A stretch of DNA of 64,000 nucleotides, from the NCBI GenBank assembly GCA_963556495.2, contig OY747709.1:14896400-14960399 (forward strand). The letters run 5' to 3'. The position numbers were made by a program, and so were the translations under genes. Positions 10,613 to 22,215 of this stretch are shown in pieces (positions within the stretch are counted from its first letter, which is position 1; each line of letters opens with the position of its first letter). The stretch comes from Valencia hispanica. Its lineage: Eukaryota > Chordata > Actinopteri > Cyprinodontiformes > Valenciidae. The notes under the pieces were generated by a model. The model saw nothing but the letters and a program-made list of their open reading frames with translations, ran no database searches and was not told where the DNA came from.

Positions 10613-13445
10613 GTTTCAATTCAATTCAGTTTATTTATATAGCGCCAATTCACAACAGATGTCATCTCAAGGCACTTAACAAGAAGTCATTTCAATACAT
10701 TTATACAAACATTCCAATCAGTTAAAAAATTTCCTATTTAAGGAATCCCAGCAGATTGCGTCAGTCATTGGCGTGAGGTTGGGCCCCGTTGATGCAGACT
10801 TTCCAACCACAGCAATCCTTCAGCAATCCCTCATACTGAGCAAGCATGTAGCGATGGTGGAGAGGAAAAACTCTCCTTTAATAGGAAGAAACTTCCAACA
10901 GAACCAGGCTCAGTAGGAGCGGCCATCTGCCACGACCGTCTGGGGGTTTGAGAAGACAGAGCAGAGACACAGAAGGAACAGAAGATCTGATATAAGAGAA
11001 CTTTCTATGTTACAGAAAGTAAAAAGTTGATAACAGGACACAGTAGATGTTCAGTTACTGGGAGGATCATCCCAGTCGATGCCCCCCGTCCAACAGGGCA
11101 TTGCAGCCAAGCAGGATACCAGACCAGGTATATCTTCTATGGAGAGAAAAACACTGAGAGAAAACAAAGTTAACAGTCGAAATAACAGAATGTACTGTAA
11201 TACAACTGGAGAGTCGTAGGAGAAAAGGAAGTAGCAGAGTGAAGAAAATTGGTAAGTCTGTCCTCCAGCAGTCTAGGCCTATAGCAGCATAACTACAGAG
11301 ATAGCTCAGGATGACCTAAGCCACTCTAACTATAAGCTTTATCAAAAAGGAAAGTTTTAAGCCTGCCCTTAAAAGTAAACAGAGTGTCTGTCTCACTGAC
11401 TAAAGCTGGGAGCTGGTTCCACAGGAGAGGAGCCTGATAACTAAAATATCTGCCCCCCATTCTACTTTTAGAAATCCTAGGAACTACAAGTAAACCTGCA
11501 GTCTGAGAGCATAGTGCTCTGTTAGGAACATAAGGAACAATTAGATCTCTGATGTATGATGGAGCTTGATTATTAAGGGCTTTGTATGTAAGAAGAAGGA
11601 TCTTAAATTCTATTCTGGATTTAACAGGGAGCCAATGAAGGGAAGCTAAAACAGGAGAAAAGTGATCTCTCTTTTTAATATTCATCAGAACTCTTGCTGC
11701 CGCATTTTGGATCAACTGGAGGCTTTTAATGGCATTTTGTGGACTACCTGATAGTAAAGAATTACAGTAGTCCAGCCTTGAGGTAACAAATGCATGGACT
11801 AGTTTCTCAGCATCACTCCTGGACAGGATGTTTCTAATTTTAGCAATATTCCGGAGGTGAAAGAAAGAAATCCTAGAAACCTGTTTAATATGGGATTTAA
11901 ATGTCAAGTCTCGGTCAAAAATAACGCCGAGGTTCTTTACGTTATTACTGGGGGCCAATTTAATGCCATCCAGATGAAGTGATTGACTAATTAGTTTCTG
12001 TTTAAGAACTTCTGGTCCAAAGACAGCAACTTCTGTTTTGTCAGAATTTAAAAGCAAAAAGTTTAGGGTCATCCATGTTTTTATGTCTTCCAGACATGCC
12101 TGTAATCTACCTAACTGACTGGGTTCATCAGGATTTATGGATAAATATAGTTGTGTATCATCTGCATAGCTGTGGAAATTTATCCCATGCTGTCTAATGA
12201 TTCTACCAATTGGAAGCATATATATGGTGAACAGAATTGGTCCAAGCACAGAACCCTGTGGAACTCCACAAGTAACCCTTGAGAGTGAAGAAGATTTATC
12301 ATTTAGATGAACAAACTGGAATCTATCAGATAAATATGATTTAAACCAGCCTAGTGCTGTTCCTTTGATCCCTGTAACATGTTCAAGCCTTTCTAGGAGA
12401 ATATTATGATCGACTGTGTCAAAAGCAGCACTGAGATCTAACAAAACCAGAACAGACACAAGTCCATTATCTGAGGCCATGAGAATATCATTAGTAACCT
12501 TCACCAGTGCTGTTTCAGTGCTATGATGAGCTCTAAAACCTGACTGAAACTCTTCAAACAGCTCGTTACTGTTTAGATGTTCACAGACTTGATTAGCAAC
12601 AATTTTCTCAAGGACTTTGGATAAGAAAGGAAGGTTAGATATAGGTCTGTAATTCACTAAGTCATCTTGATCAAGGGAAGGTTTCTTGAGTAAAGGTTTA
12701 ATTACAGCTATTTTAAATTCCTGTGGTACGTATCCATTTACTAAGGATAGATTCATCATATCCAAAAGGGGGCCAGGAACCAAATGGAACACTTCTTTAA
12801 ATAATTTGGTTGGAATTGGGTCCAACATACAAGTTGAAGGTTTAGATGAGGCTAATATTTTTGATAATTCGGAAAGCTCGACTGAATCAAAACAGCCTAA
12901 GCACAACTGAGGTTCTACAGTTCTTTTCGATACTGCCTCATTTACTGAGGAAGAAGTAATCATGTTTGGGAGGATGCCAATGATTTTATTTTTAATAGAA
13001 TTAATTTTATTTGTGAAGAATCCCATAAAATCATCACTGCTAAGAGCTGGGGGAATAGTTGGCTCAACAGAGCTATGACTCTGTGTAAGTTTGGCAACTG
13101 TACTAAAAAGAATCCTAGGATTGTTTTTATCCACCTCTATTAATGATGAAAAATATGCTGTTCTAGCTTGTCGAAGGGTCTTTTTGTACAGCAATAGACT
13201 GTTATTCCAGGTTAAATAGGAATCCTCTAGGTGTGTAGAGCGCCATTTTCTCTCCAACTTCCTAGTATTCTGCTTTAAAGTACGCAACTCTGCGTTGAAC
13301 CAAGGAGTCAGCCTCCTATGGCTAGCCACTTTCTTTTTTTAAGGGGGCTACACTATCTAATGCCAAACGGAATGAGGACATAACGCTGTGAACCAGATCC
13401 CATGCCATTTAGGGCTGTTTTCATGTTGGCAGGTTTTACCCTGTT
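10613..13445 (-). mobile_element. L2-like LINE, 5'-truncated
   Basis: The insertion holds the 667-codon frame at 11326-13329 and a 3'-UTR ending in the fish-typical tail (plus-strand ttatttatatagcgccaatt, 10632-10651). It interrupts a Tc1: Tc1 sequence lies on both sides (10421-10612 and 13446-13735). The endonuclease part is missing, the usual result of incomplete reverse transcription. The long uninterrupted frame suggests a fairly recent insertion. Confidence 0.8.
11326..13329 (-). CDS. LINE ORF2 fragment: reverse transcriptase (L2-like)
   Basis: 667 codons open without a stop. From the N-terminus there is a linker region, then the reverse transcriptase: YRPISNLPF near residue 227, the catalytic LDLSAAFDTVDH at about 297-308, CGVPQGSVLGP near 354, and YADD at 388-391. 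A C-terminal tail follows, with the SRLDYCNSLL and ASLHWLPV motifs seen in L2/CR1-group LINEs. The usual N-terminal apurinic-type endonuclease is absent, so the listed start (a GTG codon) is only where the open frame begins. The protein would copy LINE RNA at target DNA; without the endonuclease it is not expected to work alone. Clade L2 is from motif memory; CR1 is the alternative. Confidence 0.8.
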   Translation of the reverse strand: MASHRRLTPWFNAELRTLKQNTRKLERKWRSTHLEDSYLTWNNSLLLYKKTLRQARTAYFSSLIEVDKNNPRILFSTVAKLTQSHSSVEPTIPPALSSDDFMGFFTNKINSIKNKIIGILPNMITSSSVNEAVSKRTVEPQLCLGCFDSVELSELSKILASSKPSTCMLDPIPTKLFKEVFHLVPGPLLDMMNLSLVNGYVPQEFKIAVIKPLLKKPSLDQDDLVNYRPISNLPFLSKVLEKIVANQVCEHLNSNELFEEFQSGFRAHHSTETALVKVTNDILMASDNGLVSVLVLLDLSAAFDTVDHNILLERLEHVTGIKGTALGWFKSYLSDRFQFVHLNDKSSSLSRVTCGVPQGSVLGPILFTIYMLPIGRIIRQHGINFHSYADDTQLYLSINPDEPSQLGRLQACLEDIKTWMTLNFLLLNSDKTEVAVFGPEVLKQKLISQSLHLDGIKLAPSNNVKNLGVIFDRDLTFKSHIKQVSRISFFHLRNIAKIRNILSRSDAEKLVHAFVTSRLDYCNSLLSGSPQNAIKSLQLIQNAAARVLMNIKKRDHFSPVLASLHWLPVKSRIEFKILLLTYKALNNQAPSYIRDLIVPYVPNRALCSQTAGLLVVPRISKSRMGGRYFSYQAPLLWNQLPALVSETDTLFTFKGRLKTFLFDKAYS

Positions 13446-13735
13446 GAATTTATATTGAGATCAAAATAGCTGTTCTCTACCAATTGGTTGACTTCTAAAA
13501 GCAATTTGTTTTACTGGATTTTGTTTAGAGGTGTCAGGTGAATACAAATGCACTATGTATTTTTGTAATTTTATTTTTACATGTAAAATTTTCCCTCCAC
13601 AACTATTATGCACTACTTACTGCTGGTGTAACACATAAGATCTTAATAAGATACAATGACTTGTGTAGTAGCACTGTCACAAAGAGTACAACATTTGATG
13701 AGGAAGAAATACTTGTGCAATGGCGATATTAAAAG
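13446..13735 (-). mobile_element. Tc1 terminal part, right half of the split copy
   Basis: The plus-strand text (ttactggattttgtttagag, then gtgaatacaaatgcac) matches the non-coding 5' end and terminal region of the Tc1 family found at 53018-53945. With 10421-10612 it makes one Tc1 copy split by the L2-like LINE. Confidence 0.55.
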
Positions 13736-14125
13736 ATATTTGGAAAAAAAACAAAAGAAAAAAGCCAAAAACATAATGTTGTTGTTGCCATGTAAAACCT
13801 TAGGTATTTCAAACTTTATTTTCAGGAAATTGCAAAAATACATTTTGTCAGAAATGCACACATATTTTATTGAGCATACCTTCTCTATGAGATTTCATCA
13901 AGCTTCCAGAATGTCACAACATTCATTTCTCTTGAGAGTTGCATTTTTATATTGCTAGGATTTTTGAATTATACAAAGGAGAATCACCTCGCTGTTTAAA
14001 GCCTTCCAAAAGTCGTCAATGTCTGTTCTGCAATGGAGTGATCTCTGTTAAAAAATAATGTCTCATCCTTTTATGACCAGTTATTTAGAATTTCAAGCAA
14101 ATAATGTCCTTGCACTGTCCTCTTG
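13736..14125. other. Gene-free interval
   Basis: No supported coding or repeat signal. Confidence 0.35.
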
Positions 14126-14440
14126 GAGTGTTCCTCCATCCATTGTCTATACTGCCCGTCCTTGCCTCCAGGAGTGGTTGAACGAGAGGCAGGATACACC
14201 CTGGACAAGTCAATCTCAGGGCAGCACTGAGGCAAACAGGACAAACAACCATGCATGCATACACTCATAATTATGGGGAATTTAGGGTAACCAGTTAACC
14301 TTTAGGAGGAAGCTGGAGTACCTGGAAAGAACCCATGGATGTGCGAGGAGAGCGTAGAGAAAGACCCCAGGTTAGGAGTTGAACTCAGGCCCTTCTTGCT
14401 GCAAGGCAACAGTGCTACCAACTGTTCCATCATGTAGAAT
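14126..14440 (-). repeat. tRNA-derived SINE, minus strand
   Basis: Read on the minus strand, the copy starts near 14440 with a tRNA-like head (a gttcaactcc-type B box, seen on the plus strand as ggagttgaactcaggccctt). It runs through the fish-typical body (aggaggaagctggagtacct on the plus strand) to a tail near tccatccattgtctatac (14136-14153). The same family lies on the plus strand at 42957-43235. Confidence 0.6.
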
Positions 14441-14454
14441 ATGTCATTTAAGCC

Positions 14455-15110
14455 TCTTTCAAACAGGCCATGAAAAACTGTAATTTTCCAGACTTCGTCT
14501 GTTTTGCTTTTGTGAAAGCAATCTTTGTCCGGATACCCTTTACCGGTAATTTTATGGTTGAAGACCTAGTAACAAGAGCGGACTTTTTGCGGTATGGTGT
14601 TTGCCAGGACTGTCAGGTAATGTTCCGGGAAAGCTGGAGGGGTGTGGGGCGGTGGGGAAAAGGGGAGGGGGGCAGGGAACACTGTGAGCGCACACTTTGA
14701 TGACGTATAAATGTTACTATTTTCCTTTCAGCTTTGTCGATGTCTCTTAAGCGTTTCCATGTGCGCAAAATTGCACACATTACAAAGACGAGCCCTGTGA
14801 GTAGATCTGCTGTTTCGTCTACCATCTTTGCAATAATCCCTTTGTTTGGGGAAATGACATGTACGCCCGCCTCACTAAGTTAACGTCATATCCACATACA
14901 ACCCCCCACTCCCCCACACCCCCCACCCCACAGACATTCATCAGGATCCTCCAGTGTATTTCTTGCTGTGTGAAAGCAGCCGAAAGGCAATGTTCGGGAA
15001 AAAAGTGGTGTATTTGAAAACACAACTCCGGTTAAAGACCGGATGGAATTGTCCGCAAATATTCCAGAACTTCTTTCTGAAAACGGCTTTAGAAAGAATA
15101 ATCTATAGAT
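14455..15110. mobile_element. Possible non-autonomous DNA transposon
   Basis: The ends at 14452 (gcctctttcaaacaggccat) and about 15105 (tctgaaaacggctttagaaa) are imperfect inverted relatives. The inside has paired ttccgggaaa-like and ccggttaaagaccgg motifs. No coding frame is convincing. Target duplication not resolved. Confidence 0.35.
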
Positions 15111-15269
15111 GGAAAAACAAACTAGAGACTTGGTTTATTCAAGCAGTCAGCTTAGCTCATTGAACCTAAAGTGGACCAACTAAAAGACCCCCAAGTTCAT
15201 ATTACTGTCCTCCACAGGCTAGTGCAGTACACATAATGTAGATACGTCACTTTATCCACAACTCTTTAA

Positions 15270-16975
15270 TTCAGTTCAATTTATTTTATTTATGTAGCGC
15301 TAATTCACAACACATGTCATCTTAAGGCACTTTACAAGAGAAGTAATTTCAATTCATTCAGACATACGTTCCAATTAATCCTACTTATTAAACAGTGAAT
15401 TAAGTTCAGCTCAATATTCCAATCAGTTTAATAGTTTTCTACCTAAGGAAACCCAGCAGATTGCATCGAGTCACTTACTTGCAGCTTTCCCTCCTCCTGG
15501 GCAAACATGTAGAGACAGCAGACAGTCGCCCGTGTTGTGTCATTGACTTCACAGCAATTCCTCATTCTGTGCAATCATGTAGCAACAGTGGAGAGGAAAA
15601 ACTCCCCTTTAACAGGAGGAAACCTCCAGCAGAACCTGGCTCAGTATGAATATCAGTATCTGCCATGACTGACTGGGGGGTTTGAGAAGACACAGAAAAA
15701 CAAAAGAGAGGGAGAATGTTCAGTTACTGGGGGCATCATCCCAGCCGATGCCCCCCTCCTAAAAGGCATCACGACTGAACAGAACGCCAGACCTGGTGTA
15801 GCTTCCATGGAGAGTTATCAGTTGAAATAACAGCAAACAATGCAATTGGAAAGTAGTAGAAGAAAAAAATAGCAAAGTGAGGAGAAATACTCTGTCCTCC
15901 AGCAGTCTAAATGTATAGCAGCCTATCAGCAGAGAGCTTAGGATTGGATCCCTCCAACCAGCTTAGGCTATCGACTACTACCCTAAAACATGTTCATGTA
16001 AGAGAAGTTTGTGATTGACTGTGTCGAAAGCAGCACTGTCACAACAAGTCCATTTTATGAGGCCATGAGAACATCACTAGTAACTTTCACCAGCACTGTT
16101 TCTTTTTGTGACCACAGTGGTCTTTATTAGCAGTAGATTGTGTGTAAAAATGGGAGAGAGGTGGGGGAAGAGAGATTCAGCAAATGTCCACGGGGTGGAA
16201 TCAATCCTTGGGACAACCGCGTTGAGGACTGAGACCTCTGAACATGGGGCGCCCGTCTTAACCACTATACGGTTATTCGTCACTAAGCAACGCTCCCACC
16301 GGGGCTGTTTCAGTGCTATGACGAGCTCTAAAACCTGACTGAAAGTCTTCATACAGATCATTACTTTTTAGATGCTCACTTACTTGATTAACAACTATTT
16401 TCTCAAGGATTTTACATAAGAAATGGAGATTAGATAGAGGTCTATACTTTATTAAGTCATCTTGATCAAGAGAAGGTTTATAAGTAAAGATTTAATTACA
16501 GTAACCTTAAAATCCTGTGGTACCTATCCATTTACTGAGGATAGATTCATCATATCTAAAATGGGGATGGTAATCAAAAGAAACACTTCTTTAAATAATT
16601 TGTTTGGGATTGAGTCCAACATGCAAGTTGAAGGTGTAGATGAAGATATTTTTGATAATTCCAAAAGCTTGACTGAATCAAAACAATCCAAACTCAGATG
16701 AGGTTCTAAAGTTCCTATCGATGCTGCCCCACTTACTGAGGAAGAAATAATCCTGTCTGGGAGAATACCAATAATTAAATTTTTTAACAGAATCAATTTT
16801 ATTTATAAAGAATCCCATCTTCTGAGAGCTCGGGGAATAGTTGGCTCAACAGAGGTATAAGTCTGTGTACGTTTGGCAACTGTAGTAAAAATACACCTGG
16901 GAATATTCTTATTCTCCTCTATTAATGATGAAAAACAGGCTGTTGTAGCTTGTCTTTTTATTCAGCAGTAGACTG
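15270..16975 (-). mobile_element. Second L2-like LINE copy, decayed and truncated
   Basis: It matches the LINE at 10613-13445 along its length: the 3' tail (15285-15330), the gcagcactg stretch near 16030 and the endonuclease-RT linker frame at 16524-16796. It has several deletions and frameshifts and an inserted SINE (16103-16304). It is clearly older than the first copy. It encodes no usable protein. Confidence 0.75.
16103..16304 (-). repeat. tRNA-derived SINE nested in LINE
   Basis: Flanked by CTGTTTC at 16096-16102 and 16305-16311, a 7-bp direct repeat. Read on the minus strand it begins with a tRNA-like head (A box near gtatagtggttaagacggg; B box GGATTGATTCC at 16198-16208 on the complement) and ends in an A-rich tail after ataaagaccactgtggtcac. 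The LINE sequence is continuous across it when compared with the copy at 12500. Confidence 0.75.
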
Positions 16976-17690
16976 TTGAACTTCTACCCTTATGAGGCCA
17001 TTGCTTTGGTTTAGGATTAATGGGTTAAGTTCAAGATCATTTTTAGCTGATCCTCAATTCAGTCTTTGTGCTTCATTCATGCTCCTCCTTTTTCACTATA
17101 AACCTCACTAATGATTTATTTTCTGAAGACTACACAGTTGTTGGGACTGAATATTCTTGGTTTTCTCTAAGTCGTAAATCTAAACTACTCTTAGGTTCAC
17201 TTTCAACATTTATAAATGTATATATATATAAATTCTACTGTTTATTTTCAGCATTTAAGTGAGCTCTATTTGCTTTGTTGTTGTTTTTCCACTATATTTA
17301 AAAAAAAAAAGATGTTTCACCTTCATCTTTCCATGTATTAAGTCTCTCAGCAGTTCTTGATAGTTTAAACAGCTCAATTGTTCTTTGTTGTTTTGTGTAA
17401 TCAATGTGGGGCAGTATTTCACTTACATGAAACTAACTGATGGAACTTGTTATTTCACATTCTTGATTAAGGATTGTGAAGCATCAGTCAGGGTAGCACA
17501 CCTTGTTGCCACGGGAAACAGTGTTTGCTTCAACAGAACCTTGTGGATATCATTACTTTACCTTGAAGCTCTTCATTAAATTGGAGGAAAGGTTGAATAA
17601 AAAAGGTCTGAACAGTGTAATAAGCAGAAATACTCATAAGGAAAAGCAGAAAACATATGTACCCTATGTATTTAAGCATTTATTTGGTTC
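16976..17690. other. Gene-free interval
   Basis: A+T-rich DNA without supported genes or repeats. Confidence 0.35.
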
Positions 17691-17692
17691 TG

Positions 17693-18365
17693 TGCTTTGA
17701 AAAAGTATGTCTCTCTTACAGATTTTGTTTTTGCATTTTTTGTCACAGATGTATCAGAACAAATAGATTTTATTATAAAACAATGATAATCTGAGTAAAT
17801 GCAAAATGTAGTTTTTAATTGACCATTTAGGAGAACAAGACCTATATAACCAACCTGGTCCTGTGTAAAAACATGATTAAACCCCTGCAAATCACAAATT
17901 AACTATGTTTACTGACAGTTCAGCTTTGATTAGTACCACACATGTAGAATCAAGAAATCTCTTAAATAAAACCTTTTTGACAACACAAAGTAGGCTAAAA
18001 GAGCTCAACAGCTGTACATCATTCTCCAATCAAAAGAAATTCAAGAGCAGATGTGAAACAAAGCCATTATCAATGTAGAAAGGATTATAAAGCCATTTTT
18101 ACATCTTTGGACTCCAGCAAACAACAGTAAGAGCCCTTATCAACGAATGGAGCATGGAATTGTGATGAACCCTCCCAGGGTAACTACCAAATTGACTCCA
18201 AGAACCTAACAGCTTGTCCGGAAGGTTATAAAAAAGCCCAAACAAGATGTAAAGTGTTTAAGATCTTTTTGTTTCAGTTTAACTCATTTGTCTTGTGTCA
18301 GCAATAAAAAAAGAGCGACTGCAAAAAAGCCTCAGGGGGGAGTTGTAAGGCAGAATCATCTGCTG
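17693..18365 (+). mobile_element. Tc1/mariner copy, 5' half (split by a LINE)
   Basis: The terminal region at 17693-17890 (gaaaaagtatg; ctgagtaaatgcaaaatgta) and the helix-turn-helix coding region at 18050-18250 (aaggattataaagcc; gactccagcaaacaac) fit the plus-strand 5' half of a Tc1 transposase gene. The copy is full of indels. Its C-terminal half resumes at 19606 after the inserted LINE. Confidence 0.65.
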
Positions 18366-18370
18366 ATTTA

Positions 18371-19605
18371 AAAGGCAAGGCAAGGCAAGGCAATTTTATT
18401 TGTATAGCACACTTTCAACAGCAGGGGAATTCAAGGTGCTTTACATGATTTGGTGATTTAAAAGAAACACATAAAAGAAACACACATTACACATGATACA
18501 CAATAAAGCAAGAGAAAAATAACAAAAGCAAGAGAGCATGAACACATTTCATACATATAACATCAAGCATTTACTCAAAGGCAATTCTAAACAGATGGGT
18601 TTTTAGTCACGATTTAAAGCAGTTCAGAGTTTCAGCAGCTCTACACTCGTCAGGAAGTCCGTTCCAGATAAGGGGAGCATAGAAACTGAAAGCTGCTTCT
18701 CCATGTTTAGTTCTGAGTCTAGGGATGTTTAGTAGGCTAGAGTTGGAGGACCTGAGTGGTCTTGGTGGTTGGTACCATGACAACAGGTCTTCAACATATT
18801 TTGGTGCTAAGCCATGTAATGATTTATAAACTAGTAAAAGTATTTTAAAGTCTATTCTCTGAGCTACAGGGAGCCAGTGTAAGGACTTTAGAACTGGGGT
18901 GATGTGCTCTACTTTCCTGGTTCTAGTGAGGACGCGAGCGGCAGCGTTCTGGATCAGCTGCAGCTGTCTGATTGACTTTTTAGGCAGACCTGTCAAGATG
19001 CTGTTGCAGTAATCAATCCGACTAAAGATAAACGCATGGATGAGTTTTTCTAGGTCGTGTTGCAAAATCAGTCCTTTAATCCTAGAGATGTTCTTCAGGT
19101 GATAGAACGCTGACCTTGTTATTGCCTTTATGTGACCATGGAGGTTCAGGTCTGAGTCCATTACTACACCTAGGTTACGAACCTGATCAGTAGTTTCTAG
19201 CTGTATTAATTGAAGCTGTGTGCTGACTCTTGATCGTTCCTCCTTGGGTCCAAAAATAATCACTTCAGTTTTGTTTCTATTCAGCTGGAGAAAGTTATGG
19301 CACATCCATCCATTTATTTGGTCAATGCATTGATTTATGGTTTGAATGGGTTCAGAGTCACCTGGTGACATTGTAATGTAGAGCTGAGTGTCATCCGCGT
19401 AGTTATGGTAGCTAATGTTATTGGTCGCTATAATCTTGCCTAGTGGGAGCATGTAGATATTAAATAAGAGGGGCCCCAGGATGGAGCCCTGGGGCACCCC
19501 ACATGTGATTTCTGTTCGTTCTGATGAAAAGTTTCCTATTGAAACATAGAAGTCCCTGTTCTTTAGGTAAGACTCGAACCAGCCAAGTACTGTACCAGCA
19601 AAAAC
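18371..19605 (-). mobile_element. LINE insertion (L2-like, second subfamily)
   Basis: Its 3' end is the tandem aaggcaaggcaaggcaaggc at 18370-18389, followed by the ttatttgtatagcac stretch common at fish LINE tails. Its 5' end is truncated inside the RT. It separates the two halves of a plus-strand Tc1 copy. It differs clearly from the LINE at 11326-13329, so it is another subfamily. Confidence 0.75.
18607..19605 (-). CDS. LINE reverse transcriptase, C-terminal fragment
   Basis: The frame is open from the 5' truncation to 18607. It contains [30 protein letters not shown], the catalytic YADDTQLY box, the [13 protein letters not shown] motif and the [13 protein letters not shown] motif, the same order as in the larger LINE frame at 11326-13329. 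The first 17 codons of the open frame (19606-19644) come from the Tc1 next door, not from the LINE. The RT fingers, the first catalytic Asp and the endonuclease are missing, so it is not functional. Confidence 0.75.
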   Translation of the reverse strand, partial: VFAGTVLGWFESYLKNRDFYVSIGNFSSERTEITCGVPQGSILGPLLFNIYMLPLGKIIATNNISYHNYADDTQLYITMSPGDSEPIQTINQCIDQINGWMCHNFLQLNRNKTEVIIFGPKEERSRVSTQLQLIQLETTDQVRNLGVVMDSDLNLHGHIKAITRSAFYHLKNISRIKGLILQHDLEKLIHAFIFSRIDYCNSILTGLPKKSIRQLQLIQNAAARVLTRTRKVEHITPVLKSLHWLPVAQRIDFKILLLVYKSLHGLAPKYVEDLLSWYQPPRPLRSSNSSLLNIPRLRTKHGEAAFSFYAPLIWNGLPDECRAAETLNCFKS

Positions 19606-19925
19606 AGCACAAAAGCTCCTCACATCAAGAGGACAGCCAGACACGATGGTGGTAGTGTGATGGTCGGGAGACTTTTCTGCTTCAGGACCTGGATGACATG
19701 TTGGAACTAAGAATTCTGTTTATCAGCAGAAAATCCTGACAAATAATTTTCCTGCTGCTTAGGTTATGCAGTAGGAAGATTATCCTAAGCACACCAGCAC
19801 ATCCCCTCCTGAATGGCTTGTAAAAAAAAATTTAAAAAAAAAGGGGGTTTGAAGTGTCCGAGTCAAAGTCTGGACTTAAATTCAACTGATATGTTGAGTC
19901 TGTTAGAGTCACTCAGCTCACATAT
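19606..19925 (+). mobile_element. Tc1/mariner copy, 3' half
   Basis: Contains acgatggtggtagtgtgatg (the conserved GGGSVM-type motif of Tc1 transposases), gcttcaggacctgg, cacaccagcacatcc and gagtcaaagtctggactt, in the order of the Tc1 DDE region. Frames are broken. It completes the copy that starts at 17693. Confidence 0.7.
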
Positions 19926-21362
19926 ATTTAATTCAATAAATCCTTACTGGCAAACAGGACACATGTGCCACAACCTATCTCTTCATTCTTTAACCAACTT
20001 ATTGTGTCACTTAGCTCTTCTTGCAAAAAAAAAAAAAAAACATGCTGTCCTGTATGGATTGTATGTGTCAGTGTGATGCCATACAGTCCAAACCCTAGCA
20101 TGCCTGCAGTAAAATGTGAAGATACAGCAATATGTTCAAGTCCTTCTTGGCTTTGCAAAAAAATCTGTTGCCTACAAAACATCCTCAGCTTGTATATCAT
20201 GTTAAAACTTGGAAGCCACTCAAAATGTGTAGAACAGCTCATCTGCATAACCCTGACCAATCCTTATTTAATAGAGAGGGTTCTTAGAGTGTCGGAGTAA
20301 TCATGATTGGCATGAAATATTACCAACATTTAACTATGAAATCAAGATCTGTCAGCTTCAATTTGTTGCTTTCAGTCCTGAGGGTACCATATAATTACTG
20401 CTTTGATCACCTGTTTCATTCAGATTTCTTTAAAATTAAGGTCTAGACAAAAGTTCACATGTATTAAATGTTGAAGTTAAAGCCAAATATTAACTGGATA
20501 AAAAAAGTATTCATATTATTAGACAGATATGGACATATTCAGGCAATACTTGATAAGTTATTAGAATTAATTTGAAAAAAAAAATCAGCAACAAATCCTT
20601 GTAAATGGTTTCAATGGATTTAATTGCCTTTCTGGAGTTTGAAATTTCAATAACCTATCTCCCATTTGCTTTGCTTTGACACTTAAGAAAAGTTTTTTTT
20701 TTTAAAGCTAACCCTGGTTTTCATCCGGGAAAATATCTCTTTTCTGATGAAAAGCTCTCGTCATTGACCGCCATCCAAAGAAATCTGGGATTTAAAGATT
20801 TTTATTTATTTTTTTATTTTTGCTCTGTACTAACAACTCTAAGATACCCTGATGGTTTGTCTTTTAATTACGACTTATCTCCAGGAAACTGTGCTTTATG
20901 CACAATACAAGCACATAAAGCTGGCAAATATCTCTACAACTCTGTTCTGGCCTCTTTACACAGCTCTGATCTTAATAAGCTAGTGATGACGATATGAAAA
21001 ATCCCCAATATATGAAAGACTACTTCAGAAACTGCTCATGAAGACTCAAGCCTTAAGCAGTTTATACATCGCAAGTCAGCAAGTTTGCACTCACTCGCAC
21101 ATGTATTGACGGAGACGTTTTCCTTTTATACTTTTTTGTTGGTGTCAAGTGTTGCAAAGCAATTCCCCACCAGGACAGCAGGGGGTGCAGACCTTTTCTG
21201 TCTGGTCCGCCTACCACTGCAGCGATGTCTCTGGTCAATGACAGTTTATTTACTTCAGCTTGCAAACGCACATCCACTCAATAAGCAATGGCCGACAGAG
21301 AGCGAGTTTTGATTGAGCTGGAAGGCTTAAAAGTGCAGCTCCTTGAATTCAATTGAATAGCG
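19926..21362. other. Gene-free interval
   Basis: A+T-rich DNA with poly-A (20025-20040) and poly-T runs. No supported gene. Confidence 0.35.
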
Positions 21363-21530
21363 TTGGGTGGAGGTGGGGGTCTCAGCCTTGCCTCCTCTGG
21401 GTGCCCTGGGTCAATGACTTGGCGGCTGCTGTTAATCTACTGCTCGGGTGCAGATGGTTCCTTTAATTGGCCCTTCCTTACCTGGCTCATCTGTACTCAG
21501 TCCATTGTCCCTGTTACTGTTACATTTAAC
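21363..21530 (+). repeat. Possible dispersed repeat fragment
   Basis: The text ggaggtgggggtctcagcct and the following G/T-rich segment resemble a fish repeat of the same general kind as 8225-8780. Bounds and family are uncertain. Confidence 0.25.
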
Positions 21531-22215
21531 ACTACAACCAAGGGCGTAACCATCATCTCAGAAGTGAGGGGGACATTTTTTTTTTTTTCAGTGGCCTATT
21601 GTAAATGTAAAATAAACTGCAAAAATGCACTTCCGAAATGTCTATTCCATGTTTGTAGTCAAATAGTCTTTTTTTAAGTTCTCACTGTGATTTTGTTGTT
21701 TAAAGCAAACACAAGTTTTAGTAAAGAAATATTCAGCCAGCTGTTTGAAAAGACATTTGCTGTCTTCAAGTTAGACAACAGAGATAATAACGACAGGATG
21801 GTCCAAATGAATACTTGGACATGATGAAGTAAAGCTTCATCATGGAGTTAAGGAGCTCAGAAACTAAACTAGTTTATATAACGTTGGGATTTTTTAAATG
21901 TTTATATTCAGTCAGAAAAGATTGTTTTAGTTTAAAATGTATCTGTTTAACTAAAAATTTGTTACATTCTGTTTGTCCCATGTTAAGAACTCTACTTATG
22001 AGTTATGGTAAATAGTTATTTATCCATGGTTTTATCACAAGAAAACAAAGTAAGCAGTGTTTTACCTGCAGATCACAATATTGTTAATGCAAGCAAAGGA
22101 AATTTTTTGTTCGTTTCGCAGTTGAAAACTGTGTTTTGTCTTGTTTAACAGTTTCTAAGCCAATTGTGATCCTGCCACCTAAAGGGCCTGTTGTATACAG
22201 GGGAGAGACATGCAG

